Shown one piece after another: positions 16,983 through 25,668 of a DNA stretch of 64,000 bases. Position 1 is the stretch's first letter; every line of letters begins with the position of its first letter. The notes under the pieces are model-generated. The model made no database searches, was not told where the DNA came from, and saw only the letters and a program-made list of their open reading frames with translations. This DNA comes from Actinocorallia populi. Its GTDB lineage: Bacteria; Actinomycetota; Actinomycetes; Streptosporangiales; Streptosporangiaceae. A program made the position numbers and the translations under genes. The stretch covers positions 1-64,000 of the forward strand of contig NZ_PVZV01000010.1 in NCBI RefSeq assembly GCF_002995495.1. Reading direction: 5' to 3'.

Positions 16983-17747
16983 ATGCAGATCAGGGGATGT
17001 TCGGCACTGGTGGCCGGCGGCACGGGCGGCCTGGGCGAGGCCACCGTCCGGCGGCTGCACGCCGCGGGCGCCAAGGTGGTCGTCGCCGACGTCAACGACG
17101 AGAAGGGCAAGGCGCTGGAGCAGGAGCTCGGCGTCCGCTACCTGCACACCGACGCCGGCAGCGAGGACGACGTCCGCGCGGCCATCGCCGCGGCGGAGGC
17201 CGAGGGCCCCTTCCGCGTCTCGGTGGACACCCACGGCGGCCCGGCCGGAGGCGGCCGCCTCGTCGGCAAGGACGGCGAGCCCATGCCGCTGGACGCCTTC
17301 CGCACGACCCTCGAGTCCTACCTCGTCAGCGTCTTCAACGTCATGCGCCTGACCGCCGCCGCGATGGGCCGCCAGGAGGTCTCCGAGGACGGCGAGCGCG
17401 GCGTCATCGTCAACACCGCCTCCATCGCCGCCTACGAGGGCCAGATCGGCCAGCTCCCCTACTCCGCGGCCAAGGGCGGCGTCGTCGGCATGACCCTTGT
17501 CGCCGCCCGCGACCTGTCCCCCCTGGCCATCCGCGTCGTCACGATCGCCCCCGGCACCTTCAACACCCCCGCCTACGGCCAGCACGCCGACCGTCTCGAG
17601 GCCTACTGGGGCCCCCAGGTCCCCCACCCCCGCCGCATGGGCCGCTCCGCGGAGTACGCCGCCCTCGCCTGCCACATCGTCGAGAACACCTACCTCAACG
17701 GAGAGGTCATCCGCCTCGACGGCGCCCTCCGCTTCCCCCCGAAGTGA
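16983..17747 (+). CDS. Short-chain dehydrogenase (3-hydroxyacyl-CoA dehydrogenase type)
   Basis: A 254-aa SDR with the N-terminal nucleotide loop AGGTGGLGEA, catalytic Ser (NTASIAAYEG) and the YSAAK active site. It has the PGTFNTPA segment typical of the HSD10-like 3-hydroxyacyl-CoA dehydrogenase group. It probably oxidises a 3-hydroxyacyl-CoA to the ketoacyl-CoA cleaved by the divergent thiolase. GGAGGG lies 7 nt before the ATG. An Asp after strand 2 (VVVADVND) favours NAD over NADP. Confidence 0.9.
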   Translation: MQIRGCSALVAGGTGGLGEATVRRLHAAGAKVVVADVNDEKGKALEQELGVRYLHTDAGSEDDVRAAIAAAEAEGPFRVSVDTHGGPAGGGRLVGKDGEPMPLDAFRTTLESYLVSVFNVMRLTAAAMGRQEVSEDGERGVIVNTASIAAYEGQIGQLPYSAAKGGVVGMTLVAARDLSPLAIRVVTIAPGTFNTPAYGQHADRLEAYWGPQVPHPRRMGRSAEYAALACHIVENTYLNGEVIRLDGALRFPPK

Positions 17748-17799
17748 CAGCGGGCGGCCGGGACCGCGCCGACGCGCTCGGCGGACCCCGGCCGCCGCG

Positions 17800-18390
17800 T
17801 CAAGAACGGTGCCAGACGGTTCCGCGGCGCTCGTGTTCGAGGACCGCTCCGGCGAGCAGGGCCGCGTCGACGCCGTAGAGGCGCTCGATGAGCCAGAGGC
17901 CGAGGTCGATGCCGGAGGTGACGCCTCCCGACGTGACCAGGTCGCCGTCGTCGACGACACGCGCGTCGACGACCGTTCCGCCCTGGGCCCTCAGGTCGTC
18001 CTTGGCCACGCGGTGCGTCGTGCAGGGCCGCCCCTCGGTCAGCCCGGCGGCGGACAGCAGCATGGCGCCGGTGCACACCGCCGCCATGATCAGGCCGGGA
18101 CGCCGGGCCTCGGCCAGCGCCTTCGGCAGGACGCCGCGGCGGATCTGCTCGTCCAGGGCGGACCCCTCGCCGTAGCCGCCGCCGGGCACCAGGACCACGT
18201 CCGCGGACCGCGGCGCCCACGGCTCGCGCACCGCGATCTCGAGGCCGGAGGAGGCGGTCACCGTACCCGGGCCGTCGACCGCAGCAAACGTGTACCGCAC
18301 CCCGTCCATGACGCCCAGCGCGGCGATCGTTCCGACGAAATCCTGCTCCTCCACACCGTCGTAGAGCACCGTGTACACGTGAAGAGACAT
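17800..18390 (-). CDS. DJ-1/PfpI family protein
   Basis: A 196-aa glutamine-amidotransferase-like protein. The conserved elbow Cys is in AAVCTGAMLLSAAG, with a nearby His (CTTHRV) and an early Glu/Asp segment (EEQDFVG). It resembles isonitrile hydratase and other stand-alone DJ-1 enzymes. AAAGGA is 5 nt from the ATG at 18390. It is divergent from a GlxA-type regulator that carries the same fold in its sensor domain, a common genomic pairing. Confidence 0.88.
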   Translation of the reverse strand: MSLHVYTVLYDGVEEQDFVGTIAALGVMDGVRYTFAAVDGPGTVTASSGLEIAVREPWAPRSADVVLVPGGGYGEGSALDEQIRRGVLPKALAEARRPGLIMAAVCTGAMLLSAAGLTEGRPCTTHRVAKDDLRAQGGTVVDARVVDDGDLVTSGGVTSGIDLGLWLIERLYGVDAALLAGAVLEHERRGTVWHRS

Positions 18391-18454
18391 GTCGGTCCTT
18401 TCGAAAAGTGACGAACGGAGCCGAGTATGTCGAGGGCACGACCAGGGCGGACAG

Positions 18455-18482
18455 TGGCAGGAATGCCCATCATGCGTAAGAT
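18455..18482 (+). promoter_or_regulatory. Candidate GlxA site and promoter
   Basis: TGGCAGGAATGCCCA (18455-18469) is a near-palindrome upstream of -10 TAAGAT (18477-18482). The regulator ATG at 18491 follows 8 nt after the -10. The site could serve autoregulation and the divergent DJ-1 gene. Confidence 0.35.
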
Positions 18483-18490
18483 CCGGCCAC

Positions 18491-19453
18491 ATGCATGTTG
18501 TCGCGGTACTCGCCCTTGACGGCACCGTCGGTTTCGACCTGACGATCCCCTGCCAGGTCTTCTCCATCGCACCCGGCTACGAGCTGCGGGTCTGCGCCGA
18601 ACGGAACACGACGGCGACCGCCGCCGGGCGTGAGCTCTTCCGGATCTCCTCGCGCTTCGGCCTGGCCGACGCGCGTGACGCGGACACCGTGATCGTGCCG
18701 GGCGCCGATCCGGACCGGCCGCCGCGGCCGAGGGTCCTGAGGCTGCTGCGCGAGGCGGCGGCAGGTGGCGCGCGCATCGCGTCGATCTGCACCGGCGCGT
18801 TCACGCTGGCGGCGGCGGGGCTGCTGGACGGCCGCCGGGCCACGACCCACTGGATGCTCGCCGGCCGGCTCGCCGAGGCGCGTCCGGAGGTCGAGGTGGA
18901 CCCGTCCGTCCTGTTCGTCGACGGCGGTCGGATCCTGACCTCGGCGGGAGTCGCGGCGGGACTCGACCTGTGCCTGCACATGGTGCGCGACGACCACGGC
19001 GCGGCGGTGGCCGCCGAGACCGCGCGGATGATCGTGATGCCGCCGCAGCGCGCCGGAGGCCAGGCCCAGTTCATCGAACACCGCGAGCCCGTCGGCGACG
19101 CCTCGGGCCTCGGCCCGGTCCTGCAATGGATGCAGGACAACCTCGGAACGCCGATGACCGTCGCCGACATCGCGGCCGCGGCGAACATGAGCACACGCAG
19201 CCTGGCCCGGCGGTTCCGCGCGCAGACGGGCACGACGCCGTCGCGCTGGCTCCTCGACCGGCGGCTGCAGCGGGCGAGGGAACTGCTCGAGACGACCGGC
19301 CTCCCGGTGGAGCGGATCGCCCGGATGACGGGCTTCGGTTCGGTGGAGACCCTGCGGCACCACTTCGCCCGGCACGTCGGCACCACCCCCGGCTCCTACC
19401 GGGCGGCCTTCCGGAGCGAGGCTCCCCGTCCGGCGGGTCAGGCGTCGAGGTAG
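18491..19453 (+). CDS. GlxA-family AraC-type transcriptional regulator
   Basis: A 320-aa regulator with an N-terminal DJ-1-like domain (SICTGAFTLAAAGLLDGRRATTHW near residues 95-120) and a C-terminal AraC domain (TVADIAAAANMSTRSLARRF; IARMTGFGSVETLRHHF). The start at 18491 is chosen because the domain's first strand begins immediately and a -10 hexamer lies 8 nt upstream. Its 3' end overlaps the convergent response-regulator gene by 16 nt. Confidence 0.9.
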   Translation: MHVVAVLALDGTVGFDLTIPCQVFSIAPGYELRVCAERNTTATAAGRELFRISSRFGLADARDADTVIVPGADPDRPPRPRVLRLLREAAAGGARIASICTGAFTLAAAGLLDGRRATTHWMLAGRLAEARPEVEVDPSVLFVDGGRILTSAGVAAGLDLCLHMVRDDHGAAVAAETARMIVMPPQRAGGQAQFIEHREPVGDASGLGPVLQWMQDNLGTPMTVADIAAAANMSTRSLARRFRAQTGTTPSRWLLDRRLQRARELLETTGLPVERIARMTGFGSVETLRHHFARHVGTTPGSYRAAFRSEAPRPAGQASR

Positions 19454-20082
19454 CGCAGGATGGCCAGCACCCGGCGGCTGTAGCCGGGGTCACGCGGCAG
19501 TTCGAGCTTTTCCATCAGCGCGTTGATGTGTTTTTCGACGGTGCTCAGCGACACGTGCAGGCGTTCGGCGATCGCCGCGTTGACGCAGCCCTGGGCGAGG
19601 TGCCGCAGCACCTCCGTCTCGCGCGGGCTCAGCCTGCTCAGCGGGTCGGCGCGGGTGGTGCGCAGGATCAGCTGGCGGACCACCTCGGGGTCGAAGGCCG
19701 TGCCGCCCGCGTGGATCCGCTCCAGCGCGTCGAGGAAGTCGGCCACCTGCGAGACGCGGTCCTTCAGCAGGTAGCCGAGGCCTTCGGCGTCGCCCGCGAG
19801 GAGCCTGGCGGCGTAGGTCTTCTCCACGTACTGCGACAGGACGAGCACGCCGACGCCCGGGTGGCGCTCGCGGATCTCCAGTGCCGCGCGCAGCCCCTCG
19901 TCCGTGTGCGTCGGCGGCATGCGCACGTCGACCACCGCCACGTCCGGCGGCCGCTCGTCGACCGCCTCGAGCAGCGCCCGCCCGTCGCCGACGGCGGCCG
20001 TGACCTCGTGCCCGGCGTCGGCGAGCAGCCGGGTCAGGCCCTCGCGGAGCAGGACCGAGTCGTCGGCCAGGATCAGCCGCAC
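19438..20082 (-). CDS. LuxR-family response regulator
   Basis: A 214-aa NarL-type regulator. The receiver has phospho-Asp near residue 52 (VVDVRMPP), a Lys in GYLLKDR and a terminal HTH (LSPRETEVLRHLAQGCVNAAIAERL). It overlaps the kinase gene by 10 nt. The likely target is the promoter region at 21220-21330, which carries a 22-bp-spaced direct repeat. Confidence 0.93.
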   Translation of the reverse strand: MRLILADDSVLLREGLTRLLADAGHEVTAAVGDGRALLEAVDERPPDVAVVDVRMPPTHTDEGLRAALEIRERHPGVGVLVLSQYVEKTYAARLLAGDAEGLGYLLKDRVSQVADFLDALERIHAGGTAFDPEVVRQLILRTTRADPLSRLSPRETEVLRHLAQGCVNAAIAERLHVSLSTVEKHINALMEKLELPRDPGYSRRVLAILRYLDA

Positions 20083-21218
20083 GGGACCTCCTTGGGCAGT
20101 TCGGCGGTGATCCGGGTGGGGCCGCCCGGAGGGCTGTCGACGGTGAACGTCCCGTCCAGCGCCCGGACGCGCCGGGCGAGCCCGGACAGGCCGCCGCCGG
20201 AGGGGTCGGCGCCGCCCGCCCCGTCGTCGGAGACCGCCACGCTCACCGTCTGCTCGTCCTCGTCCACCACGACCAGGACGGCACGCGCGTCCGCGTGCTT
20301 GACCGCGTTGGTGATCGCCTCGCGGACGATGAAGTACAGGGCGGTCTCGATCGAGGAAGCCGGCCGCCCGGCCAGCCCGTAGCGCACGGTCACCGGCACG
20401 CCGGACTGCTCGGCGATGCCCGCGAGCGCGGCGGGCAGCCCCAGCTCGTCGAGCGCGGTCGGGTAGATCCGCCAGGCCACGCTGCGCAGCTCGTCCAGGA
20501 GCAGGCGCGACTCGGCGCAGGCCTGGACGACCAGTTCGCGGGTCCTGGCCGGGTCGGCGCTGTGCTCGGCGCGGCCCAGCAGCATCGCCAGTGCCACGCC
20601 CCGCTGCTGGACGCCGTCGTGCAGGTCGCGTTCGATCCTGCGCCGCTCGTCGTCCACGGCGCGGACGATGTCCGAGCGGGTCTCGGTCAGCTCGGCGATG
20701 CGCCGGCGCATCCGCTCCGGGCTGCCCGGCCCCAGGAGGCGGTCGGCCAGCGAACGCTCCGCGGCGCCGACGGCGACGGCTCCGGCCAGGGCCAGGGCGA
20801 GCAGGAACCCGCCCATCAGCACCGCCACGACTCCGACGTTGCTGATCACCTTCACGCCCGGGAGGACGAACGGCACGGACTCGCTCCCGCCGACGAGGAG
20901 GTCCCGCGACCCGCCGAACAGGAGCAGGCAGCCGAGGAAGAGCCCGGCGGCCACGGCGTACCCCGCCATCAGGCCCGCGGTGGCGCGCACGGCGAGGAAG
21001 CCGTATCCGCCACCCTCGGCCGTCCGGTGCCCCAGCCAGGCGGCGAGCCTGGCGCGTTCGAGCGCCAGCAGCCGCTCCGCGCCCCGGTCGCAGGCGGGCC
21101 GCGCCGCCGGGACCAGGCGGGCGGGCCAGGCCGCGCAGAGGAACACCAGCTCGACGACGCCGAGGACCGCGCCCGCCAGCACTCCCACCAGGGTGCGCAC
21201 ACCACGTCGACCTGACAC
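20073..21218 (-). CDS. Sensor histidine kinase
   Basis: A 381-aa membrane kinase. Hydrophobic segments lie at residues about 10-35, 75-100 and 120-155. HisKA_3 has the His in ERRRIERDLHDGVQQR, and HATPase has REAITNAVKHADA and GGGLSGLARRV. An extended reading frame continues upstream, but the GTG at 21218 is best: TAGACT (21231-21226, minus) stands 7 nt before it, as for leaderless genes elsewhere in the window. It is divergent from a secreted serine hydrolase. Confidence 0.9.
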   Translation of the reverse strand: MSGRRGVRTLVGVLAGAVLGVVELVFLCAAWPARLVPAARPACDRGAERLLALERARLAAWLGHRTAEGGGYGFLAVRATAGLMAGYAVAAGLFLGCLLLFGGSRDLLVGGSESVPFVLPGVKVISNVGVVAVLMGGFLLALALAGAVAVGAAERSLADRLLGPGSPERMRRRIAELTETRSDIVRAVDDERRRIERDLHDGVQQRGVALAMLLGRAEHSADPARTRELVVQACAESRLLLDELRSVAWRIYPTALDELGLPAALAGIAEQSGVPVTVRYGLAGRPASSIETALYFIVREAITNAVKHADARAVLVVVDEDEQTVSVAVSDDGAGGADPSGGGLSGLARRVRALDGTFTVDSPPGGPTRITAELPKEVPCG

Positions 21219-21262
21219 GTCCAGCAGTCTAGGCACCACACCACCTGCGGGTTCATAGCGGT

Positions 21263-21295
21263 TTCCCGTAATGAACCGGCAGGATTCCCGCAATG
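21263..21295. promoter_or_regulatory. 22-bp-period direct repeat TTCCCG(T/C)AATG
   Basis: TTCCCGTAATG (21263-21273) and TTCCCGCAATG (21285-21295) are repeated with a 22-bp period, two helical turns. They lie between the kinase promoter and the hydrolase promoter (-10 TAGCTT at about 21318-21323). GGTTCAT and ATGAACC also form an inverted repeat across the first copy. The likely ligand is the response regulator at 19438. Confidence 0.5.
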
Positions 21296-21329
21296 GTGCC
21301 GGGTAGGGACGGATCATTAGCTTCGGCTC

Positions 21330-22742
21330 ATGCTCCGAACCGCCCTCGCCTCGTTCTCCCTCGCCCTGCTCTTCGGCGCCGCTCCACCCGTCTCCGCATC
21401 CGCTCCCGCGCCGACCCCCGCGTCGATAGACGCCTACGTCGAGCAGTACCGCGAGGCCACGGGGTTGCCGGGCGTCGCCGTCGCGATCACGAAGGGGAAC
21501 GAGGTCGTCCACACCGCCGGATACGGCAGTACCGCCACCGGAAAGCCCGTGACGGCGGGCACCCCCATGGCGGTGGCGTCGGTCAGCAAGTCCGTCACCG
21601 CCCTGGCCGTCATGCAGCTGGTCGAGAAGGGGAAGGTCGCCCTCGACCAGCCGGTGCGCCGCTACCTGCCCGAGTTCACGATGGCCGACCCCAGGGCCGC
21701 GAAGATCACCGTACGGCAGCTGCTCCACCAGACCTCGGGCATGGCCGACTCGGCCTTCCACGAGAAGAGCGAACCCCAGCCGGGAACGCTCAAGGGCTCG
21801 GTGGCCAGGCTCCGGACGGCGAAGCTCGCCGCGGACCCCGGGACCGTCTTCAGCTACCACAACACCAACTACCAGGTCGCCGCACGGCTCGTCGAAGTCG
21901 TCAGCGGTCAGCCGTTCGCCGCCTACCTGGACGCGCACGTGTTCGAGCCCCTCGGCATGCACGACAGCACGACGATCGACACCGACCGCGACCTGCCCGC
22001 CAGCGCCCGCGGCCACCTGTACGTCCTCGGCCGGGCCGTCGCGCTGCCGGAGCCCACCGGCTTCGGCAACGGCTCCGGCGGGGTCATCACCACCGCCGAC
22101 GACATGGCCCGGTGGCTGATCGCGCAGCACTCCGGCATCCTGTCCCCGCAGAGCGTCAAGGAGATGCGCACTCCCTCCGCGCAGAACGAGGAATACGCCC
22201 TCGGCTGGTTTCTGGAGGAGACCGAAAGCGGCACCCCCGTGCTCGAACACGGCGGCGACCTGTTCACCTCCACCGCCTACCAGCTGCTGATGCCCGATTC
22301 GGGTTACGGCATCGCCGTCATGGCCAGCACCGGCATGTTCTTCTCCGACGCGCAGAACCTCATGACCGGCCTGACCGCCCTCGTCGAGGGCCGCACTCCG
22401 CCGTCTCCCCCCTCCCAGCTGTCCCGTCTCCTCACCGACCTGTTCTTCGTGCTGCTGACCCTGGTGACCATCGGCCTCGCGGTGCGGGGCACGATCCGCG
22501 CCCGCCGCTGGTCCACGAACCGCACGGGATGGCAGCTGTGGCGGCTGGTGCCGTACTTCGCCCCGCTCGCGTTGTGCCTGACGCTCGTCCCGATCCACCG
22601 CGTGCTGGCCCGAGGCCGCGACGCCATGTGGATCCAGCTGGCCTACCTCTACCCGACCTTCACGATCTGGCTGCTGACGGCGTCGGTCGCGGGCCTGGCG
22701 GTGGTGGCAGCACGCCTGTGGGGAAAGACCCGGCCCCGGTGA
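21330..22742 (+). CDS. Secreted or membrane serine hydrolase (beta-lactamase/class C fold)
   Basis: A 470-aa protein. An N-terminal signal sequence (residues 1-25) leads to a penicillin-binding/beta-lactamase-like domain with SVSK (S84, K87), YHN (FSYHNTNY) and HGG (LEHGGDL) motifs. Three or four transmembrane helices occupy the last 110 residues, so the catalytic domain probably sits outside the membrane. Substrates of this family range from D-amino peptides to esters. TAGCTT 6 nt before the ATG suggests a leaderless message under the divergent two-component system. Confidence 0.9.
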   Translation: MLRTALASFSLALLFGAAPPVSASAPAPTPASIDAYVEQYREATGLPGVAVAITKGNEVVHTAGYGSTATGKPVTAGTPMAVASVSKSVTALAVMQLVEKGKVALDQPVRRYLPEFTMADPRAAKITVRQLLHQTSGMADSAFHEKSEPQPGTLKGSVARLRTAKLAADPGTVFSYHNTNYQVAARLVEVVSGQPFAAYLDAHVFEPLGMHDSTTIDTDRDLPASARGHLYVLGRAVALPEPTGFGNGSGGVITTADDMARWLIAQHSGILSPQSVKEMRTPSAQNEEYALGWFLEETESGTPVLEHGGDLFTSTAYQLLMPDSGYGIAVMASTGMFFSDAQNLMTGLTALVEGRTPPSPPSQLSRLLTDLFFVLLTLVTIGLAVRGTIRARRWSTNRTGWQLWRLVPYFAPLALCLTLVPIHRVLARGRDAMWIQLAYLYPTFTIWLLTASVAGLAVVAARLWGKTRPR

Positions 22743-22749
22743 ACCGGGT

Positions 22750-24300
22750 TCAGAGGCGGACCAGGGTGACGGGGCGGCCGGACGGGCCGTTGCTGCCGGT
22801 GATGGTCGGCATGGGAGAGCGCTGGTCGAAGACGATGAGCGTTCCGCAGGGCAGGCCCATGCGCCTCAGGTAGCCGTCCAGCTGGACGAGTCCTCGGGTC
22901 TCCGGGTCGGCGCGGCCCCTGTGGTGGACCTTCAGCTCGACGGCCTCCCACTGCTCGGTGCCGTCGGGGAGCGGCCAGCGGACGAGGATGTCGATGCGGC
23001 CCCGGCCCACGGCGTACTCGCGGTCGATGAGGCCGCCGCCGTTGACGACGCGGTGCAGCCAGGCCATGAACACCAGCTGGCAGGCCGCCTCCGCATAGTT
23101 GTGCTCACGGGAGATGATCTCACCGTGCAGGCTCCAGAATCCCGTGAACTCCTCCAGGAGGAGCTCGAAGTCCAGACGTCCTTCCGAGGTGACGAACGAC
23201 CGCGAATCGATCTGGATGGCGTTCTCGATCTGCTCGGTCAGGACCCGGACGACGACCTCCTGGTAGATCGGATTGGCCATCTGCAGGGATCGGCTCAGCT
23301 TGATCAGGCCGAGATCGCGGGCGTAGGAGGCGTCGTCGTTGTAGGCCAGGTCGACGGAGGGCACGGTACCGGCGATCATCGGCTCGATGATGCGCTTGAC
23401 CGGCGGCTCGTTCAGCCGGGCCACCAGCGAGTCCAGATGCGTCGCACGCGCGACGATCAGGCGTTCCACGGCCGTCTCCATGTGCTTGTCGGTGACCGGC
23501 TCGGTCACCGGCACGCGCATCTTGTCGATGACTTCGCGGGCCAGCGCGTTCACCAGCCACGGCTGTCCCTGGCTCGCCTCGAAAGCACGCTGGACCGCCT
23601 CGGGGGTGAACTTCTGGCCGGTGGCCTCCGTGTGCTGCTCGTACAGCTCCGTCACCTGCACATAGGTGAAGTCCGCGAGGCGAAGGGAGTCGACCTTGAT
23701 ATTGAACGGGCTCGAGCTCCCCAACCGCTCAGGATCGCCACCCGGGGCGGCCTTGTAGTCTCGGACGTCCCGTAGACCGCACAGCACCACGGAATGGGGG
23801 AATCTGTGGGGACGGTTCCGATGACCGTCACGCAACTGGCTCAGGACGCTGACCAGGTTGTCGCCGGTCAAGGTGTCGATCTCGTCGAAGAACAGGACCA
23901 GCGGGAAAGGGCAGCGGACCGCCCAGTCCCGCAACGCCCTGCGCAGCCGGTTGCCCGGTACCGCGTCCGGCCACGGATCGGGCGGGCGGAGCTCCGGCGC
24001 GAGCTCCATGTCCTCGGCGGCCTCCGCAATGCTTCCGAGAAGCCGGGCCTCCGCGTCCTCGAACGTCTTCGCCGTTTGCGCCGTCTCGCAAGAGAACGAG
24101 ACGGCGACGTACTCCCCCTCGGCGTTGAGCGTTCGAGCCAACGTCTCCAGCACGGTGGTCTTCCCCGACTGACGGGGAGCGTGGAGAACGAAGTAGTTTC
24201 CCCGCTCGATGTACTCCCGCGCCTCGGGCAGCCGGGGCTCCGGCGGGAGCATGTAGTGCTCGTCCTCCCGGCAGGGACCGGTCGTGTTGAAGTACTTCAC
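22750..24300 (-). CDS. AAA-type ATPase with C-terminal nuclease-like domain
   Basis: A 516-aa protein of unknown role. The N-terminal P-loop domain has Walker A APRQSGKTT (residues 41-49) and Walker B VLFFDEID (about 140-147). A winged-helix-like middle follows. The C-terminal region (about 425-465) reads GRGRIDILVRWP then WEAVELKVH, the spacing of a PD-(D/E)xK nuclease core. GTG 24300 is preferred because the family begins KYFNTTGP at this point. TAGTGT lies 7 nt upstream. The layout recalls AAA-like mobile or defence-associated ATPases; no partner gene is adjacent. Confidence 0.8.
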   Translation of the reverse strand: MKYFNTTGPCREDEHYMLPPEPRLPEAREYIERGNYFVLHAPRQSGKTTVLETLARTLNAEGEYVAVSFSCETAQTAKTFEDAEARLLGSIAEAAEDMELAPELRPPDPWPDAVPGNRLRRALRDWAVRCPFPLVLFFDEIDTLTGDNLVSVLSQLRDGHRNRPHRFPHSVVLCGLRDVRDYKAAPGGDPERLGSSSPFNIKVDSLRLADFTYVQVTELYEQHTEATGQKFTPEAVQRAFEASQGQPWLVNALAREVIDKMRVPVTEPVTDKHMETAVERLIVARATHLDSLVARLNEPPVKRIIEPMIAGTVPSVDLAYNDDASYARDLGLIKLSRSLQMANPIYQEVVVRVLTEQIENAIQIDSRSFVTSEGRLDFELLLEEFTGFWSLHGEIISREHNYAEAACQLVFMAWLHRVVNGGGLIDREYAVGRGRIDILVRWPLPDGTEQWEAVELKVHHRGRADPETRGLVQLDGYLRRMGLPCGTLIVFDQRSPMPTITGSNGPSGRPVTLVRL

Positions 24301-24351
24301 GCTCCGCACACTACAGGTCGACAATCCGTGGTGTACCCGAATGTGTCAAGA

Positions 24352-24380
24352 CCGGCCCAGGAGCGGTGCTCCCGGGCCGG
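24352..24380. terminator. Hairpin terminator of the 15-gene operon
   Basis: CCGGCCCAGGAGC and GCTCCCGGGCCGG pair over 13 positions with one A-C mismatch and a GGT loop. The hairpin sits 49 nt after the last stop of the minus-strand operon (24430) and before the divergent AAA gene start. Confidence 0.6.
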
Positions 24381-24429
24381 CCGTACCGTTCGTCCCGGTT
24401 CCCTGAAGGGTGAGGAAGGGCGGGAACCG

Positions 24430-25287
24430 CTACGAACGGTCGATGAAGGGGTAGATCCGGGTGAAGTCGGTGCCAGGCTCCGATTTCGCGAATCTTTCCC
24501 AGAGGGACGTGACGGCCTCGCCCATCTCCGTCGCTCCGCCGCGTTCGGCGACGGCGTCGAGGTAGAGGCGCACGTCCTTGGCCATGAGGGTGTTGCCGAA
24601 GCCCGCGGCGTACGTGCCGGTGAGCACGTGGTTCGGGAACTTGTCGCCGGTGGCCGAGTTGCGGCCGCTGGAGGCGTTCAGGACCTCGAGCATCGTGCCC
24701 ATGTCCAGGCCCGCGGCGACGCCGAAGGCGACGGCCTCGCTGGTCGCGGCGAGCGCGGTGGCGGCGAGGAAGTTGTTGGCCAGCTTCAGGGCCTGGGCGG
24801 GGCCCGCGCGGTCGCCCACCCGGTGGAGCCGGTCGGTGAGGGCGGCCAGCACCGGCTCGGCACCGGCGCAGGCCTCGTCCGTCCCCGAGTACATGACGGC
24901 GAGCGTGCGGGCTCTGGCCCCGGCGGGGCCGCCGGACACCGGGGCGTCGACGTAGGAGACGCCGTGTGCGGCGAGGAGTGCCGCGTTCACCTCGGCGGCG
25001 GCCACGCCGATCGTGGAGGTGTCGATGACATGGGTGACCGCGAGGCCCTCGACCGCGGCGATCTCCCGTATCACCTGGCCGGAGGTCCTGCCGTCGGGCA
25101 GGCTCAGCACCACCACGCCGGTTTCTCTCGCGACCTCGGCGACGCTTCCGGCCGCGACCGCGCCCTCGGGGACGCGTTCGGGCCCGGCGGCGTCGTAGGC
25201 GACCAGGGGGAGGCCATGCCGCACCACGTTCGCCGCCAGCGCGCCGCCCATGTTCCCCAGTCCCACGAAACCGACCGTCGTCGTCAC
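24430..25287 (-). CDS. NAD(P)-dependent beta-hydroxyacid dehydrogenase
   Basis: A 285-aa 3-hydroxyisobutyrate-dehydrogenase family enzyme. N-terminal Rossmann motif GFVGLGNMGG, substrate loop DAPVSGGPAGA and catalytic Lys in ALKLANN are all in canonical positions. It oxidises a 3-hydroxy acid or reduces the semialdehyde; the real substrate is unknown. Last gene of the long operon, overlapping the preceding small gene by 4 nt. A second paralogue lies at 33860 in the same operon. Confidence 0.92.
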   Translation of the reverse strand: MTTTVGFVGLGNMGGALAANVVRHGLPLVAYDAAGPERVPEGAVAAGSVAEVARETGVVVLSLPDGRTSGQVIREIAAVEGLAVTHVIDTSTIGVAAAEVNAALLAAHGVSYVDAPVSGGPAGARARTLAVMYSGTDEACAGAEPVLAALTDRLHRVGDRAGPAQALKLANNFLAATALAATSEAVAFGVAAGLDMGTMLEVLNASSGRNSATGDKFPNHVLTGTYAAGFGNTLMAKDVRLYLDAVAERGGATEMGEAVTSLWERFAKSEPGTDFTRIYPFIDRS

Positions 25288-25664
25288 GCCTCCTCCCGGG
25301 CTGCCCGCAGCTCGCGGAGGATGCGTTTCGCGGTGACTCCGGCGGGGGCTCCGCAGTAGGCGGCGAGCTGGAAGGGCAGCTCGTCGAGCTCCTCGTCGGT
25401 GACGCCGGCGCGGTGGGCACTGGCCGCGTGGAGGCGGAACTCCTCCACGCGGCCCAGGGCCGCGGTCATCGCCAGGACGAGCAGGCTGCGGTCACGGGAG
25501 GTGAGGGCTCCCTCCCTGGCCCAGACGCCCCAGGCCATCGACGTGATGTAGTCCTGGAACTCGCGGCCCGCCTCGTCCGGGTCGGCCGTGACGCCGTCGA
25601 CGTAGGCGTCGCCGAGCACGGCGCGGCGCATGGCGCGGGCCGCGGCCAGGGGGTCCTCGGCCAC
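25284..25664 (-). CDS. Carboxymuconolactone decarboxylase family protein
   Basis: A 126-aa small all-helical protein. The family core WAREGALTSRDRSLLVLAMTAALGR is followed by HAASAHRAGVTDEELDE and QLAAYCGAPAG. The AhpD CxxC is absent and only one Cys is present, so a decarboxylase-like rather than disulfide-reductase role is likelier. It is the 14th gene of the operon and overlaps the next gene by 4 nt. Confidence 0.9.
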   Translation of the reverse strand: MAEDPLAAARAMRRAVLGDAYVDGVTADPDEAGREFQDYITSMAWGVWAREGALTSRDRSLLVLAMTAALGRVEEFRLHAASAHRAGVTDEELDELPFQLAAYCGAPAGVTAKRILRELRAAREEA

Positions 25665-25668
25665 CGGG

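Noticed and set aside
15492-17960. An 822-codon fusion of the ligase with the region opposite the SDR
   Set aside because: The extra N-terminal part is antisense to the SDR, and the ligase family start coincides with ATG 16928 beside its promoter.
20073-22598. An 841-codon kinase reaching into the serine hydrolase region
   Set aside because: The extension is antisense to a hydrolase with intact motifs, and GTG 21218 has a -10 at leaderless spacing.
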